This document shows positions 8,526 to 17,858 of a DNA stretch of 64,000 nucleotides, piece after piece. The notes beneath the pieces were generated by a model that saw only the letters and a program-made list of their open reading frames with translations, did no database searches and was not told the origin of the DNA. Every line of letters starts with the position of its first letter. The first letter of the stretch is position 1. This DNA comes from Phyllobacterium sp. T1293 (GTDB taxonomy: Bacteria > Pseudomonadota > Alphaproteobacteria > Rhizobiales > Rhizobiaceae): positions 2,423,001 to 2,487,000 of the forward strand of contig NZ_CP088273.1 of assembly GCF_020731415.2 (NCBI RefSeq), written 5' to 3'. A program made the translations under genes and the position numbers.

Positions 8526-9620
8526 TCACGACCGGAAATGTTTGGAGAGTTTGAGGCCCTGCGCCTGATAGTTTGAGCCGAGATCGGTGCCATAAAGGGC
8601 TTTTGGCCGCTCCAGCATGTGCTCATAGATGAGGCGGCCAACGATCTGGCCGTGCTCCAGAATGAACGGCACCTCATGGCTGCGCACTTCAAGCACCGCG
8701 CGGCTGCCCGTGCCTCCTGCGGCGGTGTGGCCAAAACCGGGATCAAAGAACCCCGCATAGTGAACGCGAAACTCACCCACCAGCGGATCAAAAGGCGTCA
8801 TCTCGGCCGCATAGAGCGGCGGCACATGCACAGCCTCACGCGATACGAGAATATAAAATTCATCCGGATCGAGCACCAGTTCGCGGGCGCCACGATCATG
8901 GATTGGCTCCCAGAAATCGAAGAGGTCGTGGGCACCGCGCTTGTCAACATCCACCACGCCGGTGTGATGCTTGCCGCGATAGCCAACAAGACCGTTCTTG
9001 TCGCCGGTCAGGTCGATGGACAGCGCAATGCCGCCGCCGGAAATGTTGGGCGTATCGGAAGCAACCAGCGTTTCATTTTTATGCAGTGCGGTCAGCTCCG
9101 TCTCATCAAGCTGCGCCCGGCCCGTGCGAAAACGTATCTGGGACAGGCGCGAGCCGACACGCGCAACGATCGGGAAGGTGCGCGGGCTCACTTCAAGATA
9201 GATAGGCCCGTGATATCCCGCGGGCACCTTGTCGAATTCCTGAGCGCCATCGACGATAACCCGGGTAAAAATATCGAGACGCCCTGTGGAGCTTTTGGGG
9301 TTGGCCGATGCCGAAACGCCCGCAGGCAGAGCAAGGCTTTCCAGCAGGGGGACAATATAGACACAGCCGGTTTCAAGCACTGCGCCTTGGCTAAGGTCAA
9401 TCTCGTGCAGCTTCAGCTTTTCCAGCTTGTTGATAACAGGGGTTCCCGGCCCGGGCATGAAACTGGCGCGCACACGATAGGCCTTTGTGCCCAGCCGTAA
9501 ATCGAGACTGGCTGGCTGAATTTGATCGGCATCGAAATCCCGTTCGGTTTTCAGCGCACCGGCCTGATACAATGCCCTGATACCACTATCCGCCAGAATG
9601 CCCGCTTCATGTATACTCAT
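8526..9620 (-). CDS. dcd: 2'-deoxycytidine 5'-triphosphate deaminase, long form
   Basis: 364 residues. The enzyme deaminates dCTP to dUTP, supplying dUMP for thymidylate synthesis. The length is about twice that of E. coli Dcd, and the chain shows two dUTPase/Dcd-like halves. The first half carries QPASLDLRLG (near residue 35) and NPKSSTGRLDIFTRVIVD (near 105), which match the substrate and trimer motifs. The second half (from about 200) repeats the plan with LDPDEFYILVSRE, a YAGFFDPGFGH segment and VPFILEHGQ. This tandem form is usual in Rhizobiales. The frame is open ten codons further to GTG 9650; ATG 9620 is preferred, although neither has a good ribosome site. Confidence 0.9.
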   Translation of the reverse strand: MSIHEAGILADSGIRALYQAGALKTERDFDADQIQPASLDLRLGTKAYRVRASFMPGPGTPVINKLEKLKLHEIDLSQGAVLETGCVYIVPLLESLALPAGVSASANPKSSTGRLDIFTRVIVDGAQEFDKVPAGYHGPIYLEVSPRTFPIVARVGSRLSQIRFRTGRAQLDETELTALHKNETLVASDTPNISGGGIALSIDLTGDKNGLVGYRGKHHTGVVDVDKRGAHDLFDFWEPIHDRGARELVLDPDEFYILVSREAVHVPPLYAAEMTPFDPLVGEFRVHYAGFFDPGFGHTAAGGTGSRAVLEVRSHEVPFILEHGQIVGRLIYEHMLERPKALYGTDLGSNYQAQGLKLSKHFRS

Positions 9621-9710
9621 ATCAACCGCCGCGACCTCACTAAATTTCACAAAAGCTTTAGCGCCTCACCCGATTGACGCAAGCCGCCAAGAGGATTAAA
9701 GCACTTTTAT

Positions 9711-9768
9711 CCCGTGGTGATTTGGCCGGCCGGCTTGCAGCCACGTTAAATAATTTGCTAAAAGAGGC
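9711..9768 (+). promoter_or_regulatory. SAM-II riboswitch upstream of metZ
   Basis: Matches the SAM-II (metA-type) H-type pseudoknot aptamer: the P1 strand CGTGG at 9713-9717, the conserved loop TGATTTGG with GGCTTGCA, the returning strand CCACG, then TTAAATAATTTGCTAAAAGAGGC with its typical GCTAAA. Bound S-adenosylmethionine should switch off metZ. SAM-II is known almost only from alphaproteobacteria, commonly upstream of metA/metX/metZ genes. The aptamer ends about 10 bases before an intrinsic terminator. Confidence 0.9.
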
Positions 9769-9778
9769 CCGGTCTCGT

Positions 9779-9814
9779 CCGGCCTTTTTGCGATTCCCGC
9801 AAGGCCGGTTTTTT
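9779..9814 (+). terminator. Intrinsic terminator of the SAM-II attenuator
   Basis: CCGGCC (9779-9784) pairs with GGCCGG (9803-9808), with an inner TTGCG/CGCAA stem and a run of six T at 9809-9814, followed 31 bases later by the metZ ATG. The aptamer tail AGGCC(C)GG can instead pair with CCGGCCT and break this hairpin, so a terminator/antiterminator switch is likely. Confidence 0.88.
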
Positions 9815-9845
9815 ATTGGCCAGATTCTGGCAGATTGAGAAGACG

Positions 9846-11033
9846 ATGACCATAACCCGCAAGCTGCGCCCCGCGACACAACTCGTTCATGCCGGAACCC
9901 TGCGCTCCGGTTTCGGCGAAACATCGGAGGCGCTTTTCCTCACTCAGGGCTTTGTCTATGACAGCGCCGAAGCCGCCGAAGCCCGTTTCAAGGGCGAAGA
10001 ACCCGGCTTCATCTATTCACGCTATGCCAACCCGACCACTGACATGTTCGAAAAGCGCATGTGTGCTCTTGAGGGCGCGGAAGATGCCCGCGCAACTGCC
10101 TCGGGCATGGCCGCCGTTGCCGCTTCAATCCTGTGTCAGGTCAAGGCCGGAGACCATGTTCTGGCAGCGCGCGCCCTCTTCGGCTCCTGCCGTTACATCA
10201 TCGAAACACTCCTGCCAAAATATGGCGTCGATTTTACCCTGATTGATGGTTCGAAGACCGAGAATTGGGAAAAGGCAATTCGCCCGAATACCAAGGCACT
10301 GTTTCTGGAAAGTCCGACCAATCCAACACTCGAGATTGTCGATATCGCCGCCGTGGCAAAGATCGCCAATTCTGTCGGTGCCAAGCTGATTGTCGACAAT
10401 GTGTTCGCGACGCCGCTGTTTCAGAAGCCGCTCGAACTTGGGGCGCATATCGTTGTTTACTCGGCAACCAAGCACATTGAGGGTCAGGGCCGTTGCCTTG
10501 GCGGCGTCATCCTTTCCGACAAGAAATGGATCGATGAAAACCTGCACGAATATTTCCGCCATACCGGCCCGGGCCTCAGCCCGTTCAACTCATGGATCAT
10601 GCTGAAGGGTCTTGAAACTTTGCCCGTGCGCGTGCGCCAGCAAACGGAAAGCGCGGCAAAGATTGCTGATTTCCTCGCCGATCATCCGGCAATTGCCAAG
10701 GTGATCTATCCCGGCAGGGCCGACCATCCGCAGGCCGATATTATCGCCAAACAGATGACAGGCGGCTCGACACTTGTTGCGTTTGAACTGAAGGGGGGCA
10801 AGAAAGCGGCTTTCGATTTCGAAAATGGTCTGGAAGTGGTGCGGATTTCCAACAATCTGGGAGATTCGAAAAGTCTCATCACTCACCCCGCGACAACCAC
10901 GCATAAAAACCTTACAGATGAAGCACGCGCAGAACTGGGCATTTCGGATGGGCTGTTGCGCCTGTCTGTTGGTCTTGAAGACGCCGATGATCTGATCGAG
11001 GATTTTGACACTGCCCTCAAGGCAGCCAAATAG
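9846..11033 (+). CDS. metZ: O-succinylhomoserine sulfhydrylase
   Basis: 395 residues. A cytoplasmic PLP enzyme of the Cys/Met metabolism family that joins sulfide to O-succinylhomoserine to give homocysteine, the direct-sulfhydrylation route to methionine. Visible family features are YSRYANPT (near 50), the glycine-rich ASGMAAV phosphate loop, FLESPTNPTLE, VDNVFATP and the PLP-lysine motif VVYSATKHIEGQGRCLGG, ending with HPATTTHK and LLRLSVGLED. The GQGRCLGG signature and the Rhizobiales context favour metZ over cystathionine enzymes. ATG 9846 has GAGAAG upstream; ten further open codons run into the terminator and are rejected. Expression should fall when SAM is abundant, via the SAM-II riboswitch. 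Confidence 0.95.
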   Translation: MTITRKLRPATQLVHAGTLRSGFGETSEALFLTQGFVYDSAEAAEARFKGEEPGFIYSRYANPTTDMFEKRMCALEGAEDARATASGMAAVAASILCQVKAGDHVLAARALFGSCRYIIETLLPKYGVDFTLIDGSKTENWEKAIRPNTKALFLESPTNPTLEIVDIAAVAKIANSVGAKLIVDNVFATPLFQKPLELGAHIVVYSATKHIEGQGRCLGGVILSDKKWIDENLHEYFRHTGPGLSPFNSWIMLKGLETLPVRVRQQTESAAKIADFLADHPAIAKVIYPGRADHPQADIIAKQMTGGSTLVAFELKGGKKAAFDFENGLEVVRISNNLGDSKSLITHPATTTHKNLTDEARAELGISDGLLRLSVGLEDADDLIEDFDTALKAAK

Positions 11034-11046
11034 GCCATCACCGATG

Positions 11047-11076
11047 CCGCACTGAAACCAATTTCAGTGCGGTTTT
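11047..11076 (+). terminator. Intrinsic terminator after metZ
   Basis: An 11-bp perfect stem, CCGCACTGAAA (11047-11057) with TTTCAGTGCGG (11062-11072), with a CCAA loop and a TTTT tail. It lies 13 bases after the metZ stop. Confidence 0.92.
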
Positions 11077-11202
11077 GGTATATTTAAGTATAAATTTAGA
11101 GATAATATTGAATATTCACATTAATTTTAACCAACTTTATGTATTGTAATGGTTGACGTAATGGCTGCGACCCGCAATATCAGTGGTGAAACAAGGTTTA
11201 TT

Positions 11203-11595
11203 ATGTATCGCGCCGTTACCCGTGACATTGAAGTTGTCGTAGAACCATTCTATCTGGAGGAGCAGTCCAATCCGGAAGAGAACAGATATGTCTGGGGATA
11301 TCGGATTACGATTGCCAATGAATCCGACGGGACTGTTCAATTGCGGGCCCGTTATTGGAAAATTACCGATGGAAATGGTCAGATCGAAGAAATTCGTGGA
11401 CCGGGTGTGATTGGTGAACAACCGGTGCTCAATCCCGGCGACTCATTTCAATATTCATCGGGCTGCCCTCTGACAACAACATCAGGTGTTATGGTCGGGC
11501 GCTATTCCATGGAAACCGAGACCGGAAAATTGTTTGATATCGAGATTCCGGCTTTTTCGCTTGATTTGCCAGACCAATTGCGGACATTGAATTAA
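11203..11595 (+). CDS. apaG: ApaG family protein (Co2+/Mg2+ efflux-associated)
   Basis: 130 residues, one DUF525/ApaG domain with a fibronectin-III-like beta sandwich. Family marks are [23 protein letters not shown], the [12 protein letters not shown] strand, [12 protein letters not shown] and FQYSSGCPL, ending [13 protein letters not shown]. ApaG was named in enteric bacteria beside ApaH and linked to cobalt/magnesium tolerance; the biochemical role is unclear. The frame is open to GTG 11149, but ATG 11203 gives the usual [11 protein letters not shown] start. It follows metZ after a terminator and an AT-rich gap, so it likely has its own promoter. Confidence 0.93.
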   Translation: MYRAVTRDIEVVVEPFYLEEQSNPEENRYVWGYRITIANESDGTVQLRARYWKITDGNGQIEEIRGPGVIGEQPVLNPGDSFQYSSGCPLTTTSGVMVGRYSMETETGKLFDIEIPAFSLDLPDQLRTLN

Positions 11596-11670
11596 CTATC
11601 GACCAAGCAGTTTGATCTATAGCGCAGTCATTTCAAGCGCCATTTTTGACAAGCAAGAGTGCATGACCTG

Positions 11671-11979
11671 ATGACCACCCAAACTGAAATACCCTATGTG
11701 AAGGCGCTTGCCTGTTCCATTATCACTTTTGCGGTCGGTTTTGGTGCGCTGCTTATGGGGTATGCTCTGCCAAGCATTCAAGCGGGAAAAGCTGGCATAC
11801 CGGAACTGCTGGCGCTTGCGCTTGTTCCGGGCCTTGTTGTCGGACTGTTCGCCAAACGGTCGGTCAAGCCATGGCCATTATGGTTGATCATCAGCGCATT
11901 TATCGTGCTGCTTATCGTCGTCACCGTTGCTCACGAGGCACTGGTTTCATGGCGCATGGCCAACGGATTGCTGAAGTAA
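11671..11979 (+). CDS. Small three-helix membrane protein
   Basis: 102 residues with three hydrophobic helices (about 12-35, 45-62 and 68-92) joined by short loops; the KRSVKPWP turn is probably cytoplasmic. No family is recognised. ATG 11671 is preferred to GTG 11659; AAGAG lies about eleven bases upstream of the ATG. It follows apaG on the same strand after 75 bases and converges with the PhnA-like gene. Function unknown. Confidence 0.7.
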   Translation: MTTQTEIPYVKALACSIITFAVGFGALLMGYALPSIQAGKAGIPELLALALVPGLVVGLFAKRSVKPWPLWLIISAFIVLLIVVTVAHEALVSWRMANGLLK

Positions 11980-12002
11980 CGGGCAGCTATATTGGCAGCG
12001 CG

Positions 12003-12215
12003 TCAAGCCTTCTTGACGAATTCGGTTCTCAGAACCAAACCCTTGACCTGTTTGGTGTTGCACTCGACCTCACCTTCACGGCCATTCAGACGGATGTTCT
12101 TGACCAACGTGCCACGTTTGATTGTTTCGGATGTCCCCTTGACCTTGAGATCCTTGATCAAAGTGACTGAATCGCCATCCTGAAGCTCATTTCCGTTGCT
12201 GTCACGCACGTCCAT
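12003..12215 (-). CDS. PhnA/YjdM-like domain protein
   Basis: 70 residues. It corresponds to the C-terminal domain of PhnA/YjdM proteins: VRDSNGNELQDGDSVTLIKDLKVKG near the start, then KRGTLVKNIRL and a VECNTKQVKGLVLRTEFVKK ending. The N-terminal zinc ribbon of the full-length family is absent, as in many alphaproteobacterial short forms. Despite the name, a role in phosphonate use is not established. It is the last gene of the leftward argD-argF-hslO string, 46 bases after hslO. Confidence 0.88.
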   Translation of the reverse strand: MDVRDSNGNELQDGDSVTLIKDLKVKGTSETIKRGTLVKNIRLNGREGEVECNTKQVKGLVLRTEFVKKA

Positions 12216-12261
12216 AATGGCGATCCTTATTGCCGGGCGCGCTCACGCGCCTGAGGGAAAA

Positions 12262-13272
12262 TCAGTTTTTTGGCAGGAATTCTGCTGGGTCGAACTCATA
12301 ATGAGTGGAGCAGAATTCGCATGTTACACTGATCTTGCCATCTTCAATGCTGTCGGTGATCTCTTCGGCGGTGAAGCCGGAAAGAACGCCCGCAATCTTG
12401 TCACGCGAGCACGAGCAATCGTCGTTGACCGGGACCGCGTCAAATACACGGACACCGCGTTCGTGGAACAGACGATAGAGCAAGCGTTCGGCTCCAACCT
12501 GCGGATCGGTCAGCTCCGAGCTTTCGATGGTGGCAACCAGCGCCTTTACTTCGGTCCAGTCATCATCCTCATCAAACTCTTCATCATCCTGATCAGCGTT
12601 GGGAGCATCGCCCGCCGGAAGATCGCGCTGGCGAATACGCAGCTCGGATTGTGGCAAAAACTGCACGATCAAGCCACCAGCACGCCATTGTTCAACGGGT
12701 TTGCCGTCCTCGCCGCGCTCGATAAGCTTGGCGACCGATAGACGAATATCCGTCGGGATCTGTTCCGACTGGCGGAAATATGTCTTGGCGATCTCCTCAA
12801 GATTGGAGCCGTCAAGCGCAACAATGCCCTGGTAGCGCTGGGTGTATTCGCCTTGGTCAACGGTCAGCGCGAGTGTTCCGGTGCCCATCAACTGTTCGGG
12901 AGACAGCTCATTTGCAGCAATTGCCTCGGCCAAACGGTCCTCGTCATAACGGGCGTAGGCACGCACTGAATTGGGCGTACGGAAGTCGACAACAAGCATG
13001 TCAACAGGCCCATCGGACTGCGACTGAAAAATGAACTTGCCATCAAACTTCAATGACGTACCCAAGAGAACGGTCAGGACAATGGCTTCCGCCAGCAGTT
13101 TTGCAACTGGCTCGGGATAGTCATGCCGACTGAGAATATCGTCCAGCGTCGCACCCAATTGCACAGCGCGGCCACGGGCATCCAGCGCCTCGACCTGAAA
13201 CGGCACAACGGCATCATCCCCGGCGAAAACATATTCGTCGGAGCGCTTGGCAATGTCAGACATATCAGACAC
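12262..13272 (-). CDS. hslO: Redox-regulated chaperone Hsp33
   Basis: 336 residues. Hsp33 is a cytoplasmic holdase activated when oxidation releases zinc from four C-terminal cysteines. These are visible as DCSC (CxC) followed about 30 residues later by CEFC (CxxC), near residues 285-325. The N-terminal domain has the family pattern from [14 protein letters not shown] to [19 protein letters not shown] and [13 protein letters not shown]. An acidic insert ([13 protein letters not shown]) lies before the redox switch domain. GTG 13272 has AAGGAGG eight bases upstream and overlaps the argF end by 8 bases; in-frame ATG 13263 would be 17 bases from that site. The GTG is preferred and implies coupling to argF translation. 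Confidence 0.95.
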   Translation of the reverse strand: MSDMSDIAKRSDEYVFAGDDAVVPFQVEALDARGRAVQLGATLDDILSRHDYPEPVAKLLAEAIVLTVLLGTSLKFDGKFIFQSQSDGPVDMLVVDFRTPNSVRAYARYDEDRLAEAIAANELSPEQLMGTGTLALTVDQGEYTQRYQGIVALDGSNLEEIAKTYFRQSEQIPTDIRLSVAKLIERGEDGKPVEQWRAGGLIVQFLPQSELRIRQRDLPAGDAPNADQDDEEFDEDDDWTEVKALVATIESSELTDPQVGAERLLYRLFHERGVRVFDAVPVNDDCSCSRDKIAGVLSGFTAEEITDSIEDGKISVTCEFCSTHYEFDPAEFLPKN

Positions 13273-14203
13273 TCGGGCGACCTCCTTCGAGACACCAGGC
13301 TAGAATTGCTTTTTGCGCATGCAATCGATTTTCAGCCTCATCAAAAACAACCGAATGCGGTCCGTCAATGACTGAATCCGTTACCTCTTCACCGCGATGC
13401 GCTGGCAGGCAGTGCATAAACAGCGCATCGGGGTGTGCGTGCTTCAGCAAAGCATCATTGACCTGATAGGGCATGAACACATTGTGACCGCGCGCACGAC
13501 CTTCCTGACCCATCGAGACCCATGTATCGGTGACGATGCAATCAACGCCCTCGACCGCGGCAATCGGATCGGTCGTCAGCCTGACATTGCCACCGGCACT
13601 CTTGGCCCAGGCCAGATATTTGCTTTCCGGCTCGCTACCATCAGGCGTGGCAATGTTCAGGTTGAAATCAAAACGCGCAGCCGCTTCAACGAGTGAATGA
13701 AGCACGTTGTTGCCATCACCTGTCCAGGCAAACGTCTTGCCCTTGACCGGGCCACGATGTTCTTCAAACGTCATGATATCAGCCATGATCTGGCAAGGAT
13801 GTGTGTCATCCGTCAGAGCATTGATAACTGGCACGGTGGCGTTCTCGGCCATTTCGGTCAACCGGTCATGGGTCGTCGTGCGCATCATGATGATATCGAC
13901 ATAGCGCGAGAGCACCTTTGCCGTATCAGCGATAGTCTCACTACGGCCGAGCTGCATTTCGGACCCTGTGAGCATGATGGTTTCGCCGCCAAGCTGGCGC
14001 ATACCGACATCAAAGGAGACGCGGGTACGCGTGGAAGGCTTGTCGAAAATCATCGCAAGGACCTTGCCTGCGAAAGGTTTTTCAATGTTGCCAGCCTTGA
14101 GCCGGTTCTTGCGCGCACGCGCATCGTCAAGGATCGAACGCAGCACACCGGAAGAAAGCGCCGAGATATCCGTGAAGTGACGGAGGTCCTGCTTGATTGT
14201 CAT
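13265..14203 (-). CDS. argF: Ornithine carbamoyltransferase
   Basis: 312 residues. Transfers the carbamoyl group to ornithine to form citrulline in arginine synthesis; a cytoplasmic trimer. The carbamoyl-phosphate loop [11 protein letters not shown] is near residue 55, [10 protein letters not shown] and [11 protein letters not shown] follow near 105-140, an ornithine-site [10 protein letters not shown] is near 225, and the catalytic [11 protein letters not shown] is near 265-275. Second gene of an operon, starting 9 bases after the argD stop and overlapping hslO. Confidence 0.97.
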   Translation of the reverse strand: MTIKQDLRHFTDISALSSGVLRSILDDARARKNRLKAGNIEKPFAGKVLAMIFDKPSTRTRVSFDVGMRQLGGETIMLTGSEMQLGRSETIADTAKVLSRYVDIIMMRTTTHDRLTEMAENATVPVINALTDDTHPCQIMADIMTFEEHRGPVKGKTFAWTGDGNNVLHSLVEAAARFDFNLNIATPDGSEPESKYLAWAKSAGGNVRLTTDPIAAVEGVDCIVTDTWVSMGQEGRARGHNVFMPYQVNDALLKHAHPDALFMHCLPAHRGEEVTDSVIDGPHSVVFDEAENRLHAQKAILAWCLEGGRPSV

Positions 14204-14212
14204 GACAGTTTC

Positions 14213-15418
14213 CTACGCACTCTTCTGCCGGGCTGTGACCGACAGGCGTTCGGCAGCCGCTTCAATCCGCGACAGAGCCTCGCGCGCTTCTTCTTCCGTT
14301 ACGACCAGAGGCGGCAACAGGCGAATAACATTGTCACCGGCACCAACGGTCAACAGATGCTCGTCGCGCAGGGCCTGCACAAGCGCTGTGTTTGGAACAA
14401 CACTCTTGATGCCCATCAACAGACCACGGCCACGCACCTCGGCGATAATATCCGGATAGCGATCGGAAATTGACGCAAGACCCTGCTTCATGAACAGTGC
14501 AACCTGCTGAACGTGCTCAAAGAAGCCATCGGCAAGAATGACATCAAGCACAGCATTGCCTACAGCCATAGCGAGCGGATTGCCGCCATAGGTAGTGCCA
14601 TGCACGCCTGCCGTCATGCCCTTGGCCGCTTCAGCGGTTGCAAGACAGGCGCCGAGCGGGAAACCACCGCCAATACCCTTGGCAACAGCCATAATGTCAG
14701 GCGTAATGCCCGACCATTCATAGGCGAAGAATTTGCCTGTACGTCCGACACCCGACTGAACTTCATCAAGGATCAACAGCAGACCATTCTCGTCGCAAAT
14801 CTTACGCAGGCGGCGCAAATCTTCATCGGGAACCGGGCGCACACCGCCCTCACCCTGAATCGGCTCGATCAGGATCGCAGCAGTCTGCGGACCAATAGCC
14901 GCCTTCAGTGCTTTCTCATCGCCAAACGGCACCTGATCAAAGCCTGATACTTTTGGTCCGAAACCTTCGAGATATTTTTCCTGACCGCCAGCAGCAATCG
15001 TGGCCAGCGTCCGTCCGTGGAAGGCGCCTTCGAACGTAATGATATGGAACCGCTCCGGGTGGCCATTCACATAATGATAGCGACGCGCGGTCTTGATCGC
15101 ACATTCCAGAGCTTCCGCACCGGAATTGGTGAAAAAGACTTTGTCCGCAAAAGTGCTGTCAACAAGGCGCTGACCAAGGCGCTTCTGTCCGGGAATTTCA
15201 TAGATATTGGACAGATGCCACAGCTTATCAGCCTGGGTCTTCAGGGTCTCGACAAGATGCGGATGCGAATAACCGAGCGAATTGACAGCAATGCCAGCGG
15301 CGAAATCGAGATAGCGGTCGCCGCCTTCGGTTATCAGCCAGACACCCTCTCCTCGCTCAAAGCGCAGATCCGCACGAGCAAAAGTGTCGTATAGCGGTTG
15401 CGCGTTTGCGTCCGTCAT
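14213..15418 (-). CDS. argD: Acetylornithine aminotransferase
   Basis: 401 residues. A class III PLP aminotransferase making N-acetylornithine (and possibly N-succinyl-diaminopimelate) from the semialdehyde and glutamate. Motifs: [17 protein letters not shown] near 100, [40 protein letters not shown] near 220, the PLP lysine in [15 protein letters not shown], and [14 protein letters not shown] 15418 has GGAGG ten bases upstream; the frame extends six codons to a TTG. First gene of the argD-argF-hslO-PhnA-like operon; a near-consensus promoter and a hairpin lie just upstream. Confidence 0.96.
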   Translation of the reverse strand: MTDANAQPLYDTFARADLRFERGEGVWLITEGGDRYLDFAAGIAVNSLGYSHPHLVETLKTQADKLWHLSNIYEIPGQKRLGQRLVDSTFADKVFFTNSGAEALECAIKTARRYHYVNGHPERFHIITFEGAFHGRTLATIAAGGQEKYLEGFGPKVSGFDQVPFGDEKALKAAIGPQTAAILIEPIQGEGGVRPVPDEDLRRLRKICDENGLLLILDEVQSGVGRTGKFFAYEWSGITPDIMAVAKGIGGGFPLGACLATAEAAKGMTAGVHGTTYGGNPLAMAVGNAVLDVILADGFFEHVQQVALFMKQGLASISDRYPDIIAEVRGRGLLMGIKSVVPNTALVQALRDEHLLTVGAGDNVIRLLPPLVVTEEEAREALSRIEAAAERLSVTARQKSA

Positions 15419-15493
15419 GTCGTTTCGGGCCTCCAATACCCTATTTGGATCTGCTGTTTGCTAAGATGAAACCGGCAGCGATGAAATCAAAAA

Positions 15494-15551
15494 GCCGCCC
15501 ACAAGGGCGGCCTGACACAGGTAATATCATCATTCAAATTGCAATTGTCAA
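15494..15551 (-). promoter_or_regulatory. argD operon promoter with 5'-proximal terminator-like hairpin
   Basis: On the minus strand TTGACA (15551-15546), a 17-base spacer and GATATT (15528-15523) form a strong sigma-70-type promoter. Transcription should begin near 15516 and within a few bases meet a perfect 7-bp stem, GCCGCCC with GGGCGGC (15511-15494, loop TTGT), followed by five T. The hairpin sits at the very 5' end of the argD message, 76 bases before the ATG. It could attenuate transcription or protect the 5' end. Confidence 0.55.
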
Positions 15552-15902
15552 ATAAACACTTCAAAAACCGGACGAGATATTACCCTTTGCAAAGAACGGT
15601 CTTTCCTCAAGTTTTTCAAAACAATAACCGTACCGTCATACGGAAAGCGACATGTCCTCAAGGAAATGTCATTTATCGCGCGTTTCCACGCGCAAGTTGG
15701 GGAAAACCCAAAAAAGCATAGCTGCTTCCCATGCCCGACTCTTGTCACAGAGTCATCGCATATTGTAGCTTGAGAAACGGAATAGCTAGATTTCGTGCGG
15801 CGGACCTCGTCACCTGGATAGATATAGTATCTGCAATCTGGAGCAATCCAGATGTGAAGGAAGGATTCAGCCTAGAGTCCGCACAATACGGAGCCAAGGA
15901 AG
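15552..15902. other. Intergenic region with a cluster of GANTC sites before gcrA
   Basis: No gene is recognised between argD and gcrA. The stretch holds several small hairpins (for example GCGCGT/ACGCGC near 15678-15693) and four GANTC CcrM-methylation sites at 15737-15741, 15750-15754, 15864-15868 and 15875-15879, the last pair 24-39 bases before the gcrA start. Open frames on both strands here resemble no protein I know. Confidence 0.55.
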
Positions 15903-16433
15903 ATGAACTGGACAGATGAGCGCGTAGAACAGCTGAAAAAGCTTTGGGCCGAAGGTCTGAGTGCAAGTCAGATCGCAGCACAGCTGGGTGGTGTCAGCCG
16001 CAATGCGGTCATCGGTAAGGTACACCGCCTGAAATTGTCAGGTCGCGGTAAGACCACATCGACACAAACGCGCAGCAAAAAAGTCAATACAACAGCCTCA
16101 AGCGGACATCGCAGCGGTGTTACAACATCCGCACAGATGACAAGCCGGGTGGTGACCAAGAGCGTTGGTGCAACGGCGTTGCAGCAGGAATATTTTGCTG
16201 ACACCGTGACGCAGACGGTCATGAAAACTTCATCGACCGATGTTGTTGTGCCGATTTCACGCCGCCTCGAATTGGTGCAGCTGAGCGAGCGTACCTGCAA
16301 GTGGCCAATGGGTGATCCGTTACAGCCTGATTTTCACTTCTGTGGAAATGATGTGGCTGAAGGTGGACCCTACTGCACTTATCACTCCCGCTTGGCTTAC
16401 CAACCGGCATCGGATCGCCGACGCGTTCGATAA
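15903..16433 (+). CDS. gcrA: Cell cycle regulator GcrA
   Basis: 176 residues. GcrA binds sigma-70 RNA polymerase and promoters carrying CcrM-methylated GANTC, driving S-phase genes in alphaproteobacteria. The N-terminal helix-turn-helix is unmistakable: MNWTDERVEQLKKLWAEGLSA then SRNAVIGKVHRLKLSGR (residues 1-48). A Ser/Thr-rich variable linker (50-115) follows, then the C-terminal sigma-binding domain with RTCKWPMGDP and DFHFCGN, ending GPYCTYHSRLAYQP. ATG 15903 has AAGGAAG just upstream. Four GANTC sites precede it, suggesting methylation-linked autoregulation. Confidence 0.96.
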   Translation: MNWTDERVEQLKKLWAEGLSASQIAAQLGGVSRNAVIGKVHRLKLSGRGKTTSTQTRSKKVNTTASSGHRSGVTTSAQMTSRVVTKSVGATALQQEYFADTVTQTVMKTSSTDVVVPISRRLELVQLSERTCKWPMGDPLQPDFHFCGNDVAEGGPYCTYHSRLAYQPASDRRRVR

Positions 16434-16450
16434 GCGGAAATGCAATTGGA

Positions 16451-16476
16451 AAAGGCGCCTGATGGCGCCTTTTTTA
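16451..16476. terminator. Bidirectional terminator between gcrA and phoR
   Basis: AAAGGCGCC (16451-16459) and GGCGCCTTT form a stem with a TGAT loop. It is followed by T-runs on the plus strand and, because of the flanking A-run, on the minus strand too. It lies 18 bases after the gcrA stop and just beyond the phoR stop, so it can serve both convergent genes. Confidence 0.88.
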
Positions 16477-16483
16477 TTTGTTC

Positions 16484-17761
16484 TCACGCCTTGGTTTTTT
16501 GCGGACCAAAAGCGACCGTAAAAGATGATCCTTCGCCGACACGAGAGCGGACCACAAGGCGAGCGCGATGGCGCGTCAGAATGTGCTTGACGATTGCCAA
16601 GCCAAGTCCCGTGCCTTTCTGGGCGCGGCTTGTCTCTATGTTTACCCGATAAAAGCGCTCGGTCAGCCGCGGGATATGTTCCTCCGGTATGCCGGGACCA
16701 AAATCCTGAACGGTGGCTTTGATACCGTCGCCATTGTTGCTGAGTTCAACAATGATCTTCTTGCCTGATTGGCCATATTTACAGGCGTTCTCCAGCAGAT
16801 TTTGAAAAACCTGCGTCAGTTCATCCCGGTCGCCAAGGACCATGACAGGTCCCGGATCAATGTTCCGTTCAATCTCAATGTCCAGATCGGCAGCAAGCGG
16901 GCGGAGCGAGTCAACCACATGGTTCAGAACCGTGGTCAGGTCGACCTGATCCTTGACGGCAATATGGGCTTTCATCTCGATACGCGACAAAGACAGGAGA
17001 TCATCAATCAGCCGTGCCATGCGTTCGGCCTGCTTCTGCATAATCTCAAGAAAATTATCGCGGGCGACGGCATCGTTGCGCGCTGGTCCGCGCAAGGTTT
17101 CAATAAAACCACTGAGCGAGGCAAGCGGCGTGCGCAACTCGTGGCTGGCATTGGCGATGAAGTCTGAACGCATGCGTTCCAGCCGATGCGCCTCGGTCAG
17201 ATCACGGAACGACAGGAGATACTGCCGGTCCGGACCACCCTGATCGAGACGAAGGACGGTGGCGCGATACCAGCGCTCGACCGGAACACGTTCGGAATAG
17301 TCAATCGATCCGGCCTGCGCATCGGACATGACTGACTGAACCAGGGTCTGCATTTCTGGCGCACGAAAATGCAGGAGCAGCGTTCCACCCCGTGCCAATG
17401 GACCGAATGCACCATTGGCAGCGGGGTTCACATAGAGAATTGTGCCCTCGTGATCGAAGATGATCAGCGGATCAGGCAATTGTGCAGCAAGCTGCTGGCC
17501 GGATAGGCGAAAGATCGCAGCATCGTTTATGGGCTGGACTGCGCTCGCATCATCAATGCGCGGAATGCTCGCGGAGAGCGCAACCACACCAAGCAGCAGC
17601 AACATCAAAATCGCAAAGCTCAACCACCAGGAGGCACCGGAATTGAGCACAAGCGCAGTGAGAAAGGCAGCGGCGCCCAGAATGTAGCGCGCACGGATGA
17701 TCCGTTGCAACGCTCTTTGCCGCAAACCGCGGCTTTCCCGACCCGAACCCAATATGCTCAT
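16484..17761 (-). CDS. phoR: PhoR-like sensor histidine kinase
   Basis: 425 residues from ATG 17761 (GGGAG eight bases upstream; eight more codons are open to ATG 17785). Two N-terminal membrane helices (about 20-65) leave almost no periplasmic loop, as in PhoR. A PAS domain follows ([21 protein letters not shown] near 95-115). Next come HisKA with the phospho-acceptor in [19 protein letters not shown], and the ATPase domain with [31 protein letters not shown] motifs and [12 protein letters not shown]. In phosphate-starved cells PhoR phosphorylates PhoB. The architecture fits PhoR well, but pst/phoB genes are not adjacent, so the specific name is inference. It is divergent from ppk2, a plausible phosphate-metabolism partner. 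Confidence 0.85.
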   Translation of the reverse strand: MSILGSGRESRGLRQRALQRIIRARYILGAAAFLTALVLNSGASWWLSFAILMLLLLGVVALSASIPRIDDASAVQPINDAAIFRLSGQQLAAQLPDPLIIFDHEGTILYVNPAANGAFGPLARGGTLLLHFRAPEMQTLVQSVMSDAQAGSIDYSERVPVERWYRATVLRLDQGGPDRQYLLSFRDLTEAHRLERMRSDFIANASHELRTPLASLSGFIETLRGPARNDAVARDNFLEIMQKQAERMARLIDDLLSLSRIEMKAHIAVKDQVDLTTVLNHVVDSLRPLAADLDIEIERNIDPGPVMVLGDRDELTQVFQNLLENACKYGQSGKKIIVELSNNGDGIKATVQDFGPGIPEEHIPRLTERFYRVNIETSRAQKGTGLGLAIVKHILTRHRARLVVRSRVGEGSSFTVAFGPQKTKA

Positions 17762-17858
17762 GCGTTCAACTCCCTGCCCTGCCATGCTTTGTCATCGACA
17801 CTGGACGCCACAACGCTGTCCCAATAACATGGCTTCATGTCAATTGAGGGAGGCTGTA

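Noticed and set aside
8619..9500. 293-residue open frame on the plus strand
   Set aside because: It lies entirely behind dcd, whose family motifs are clear; the product resembles nothing.
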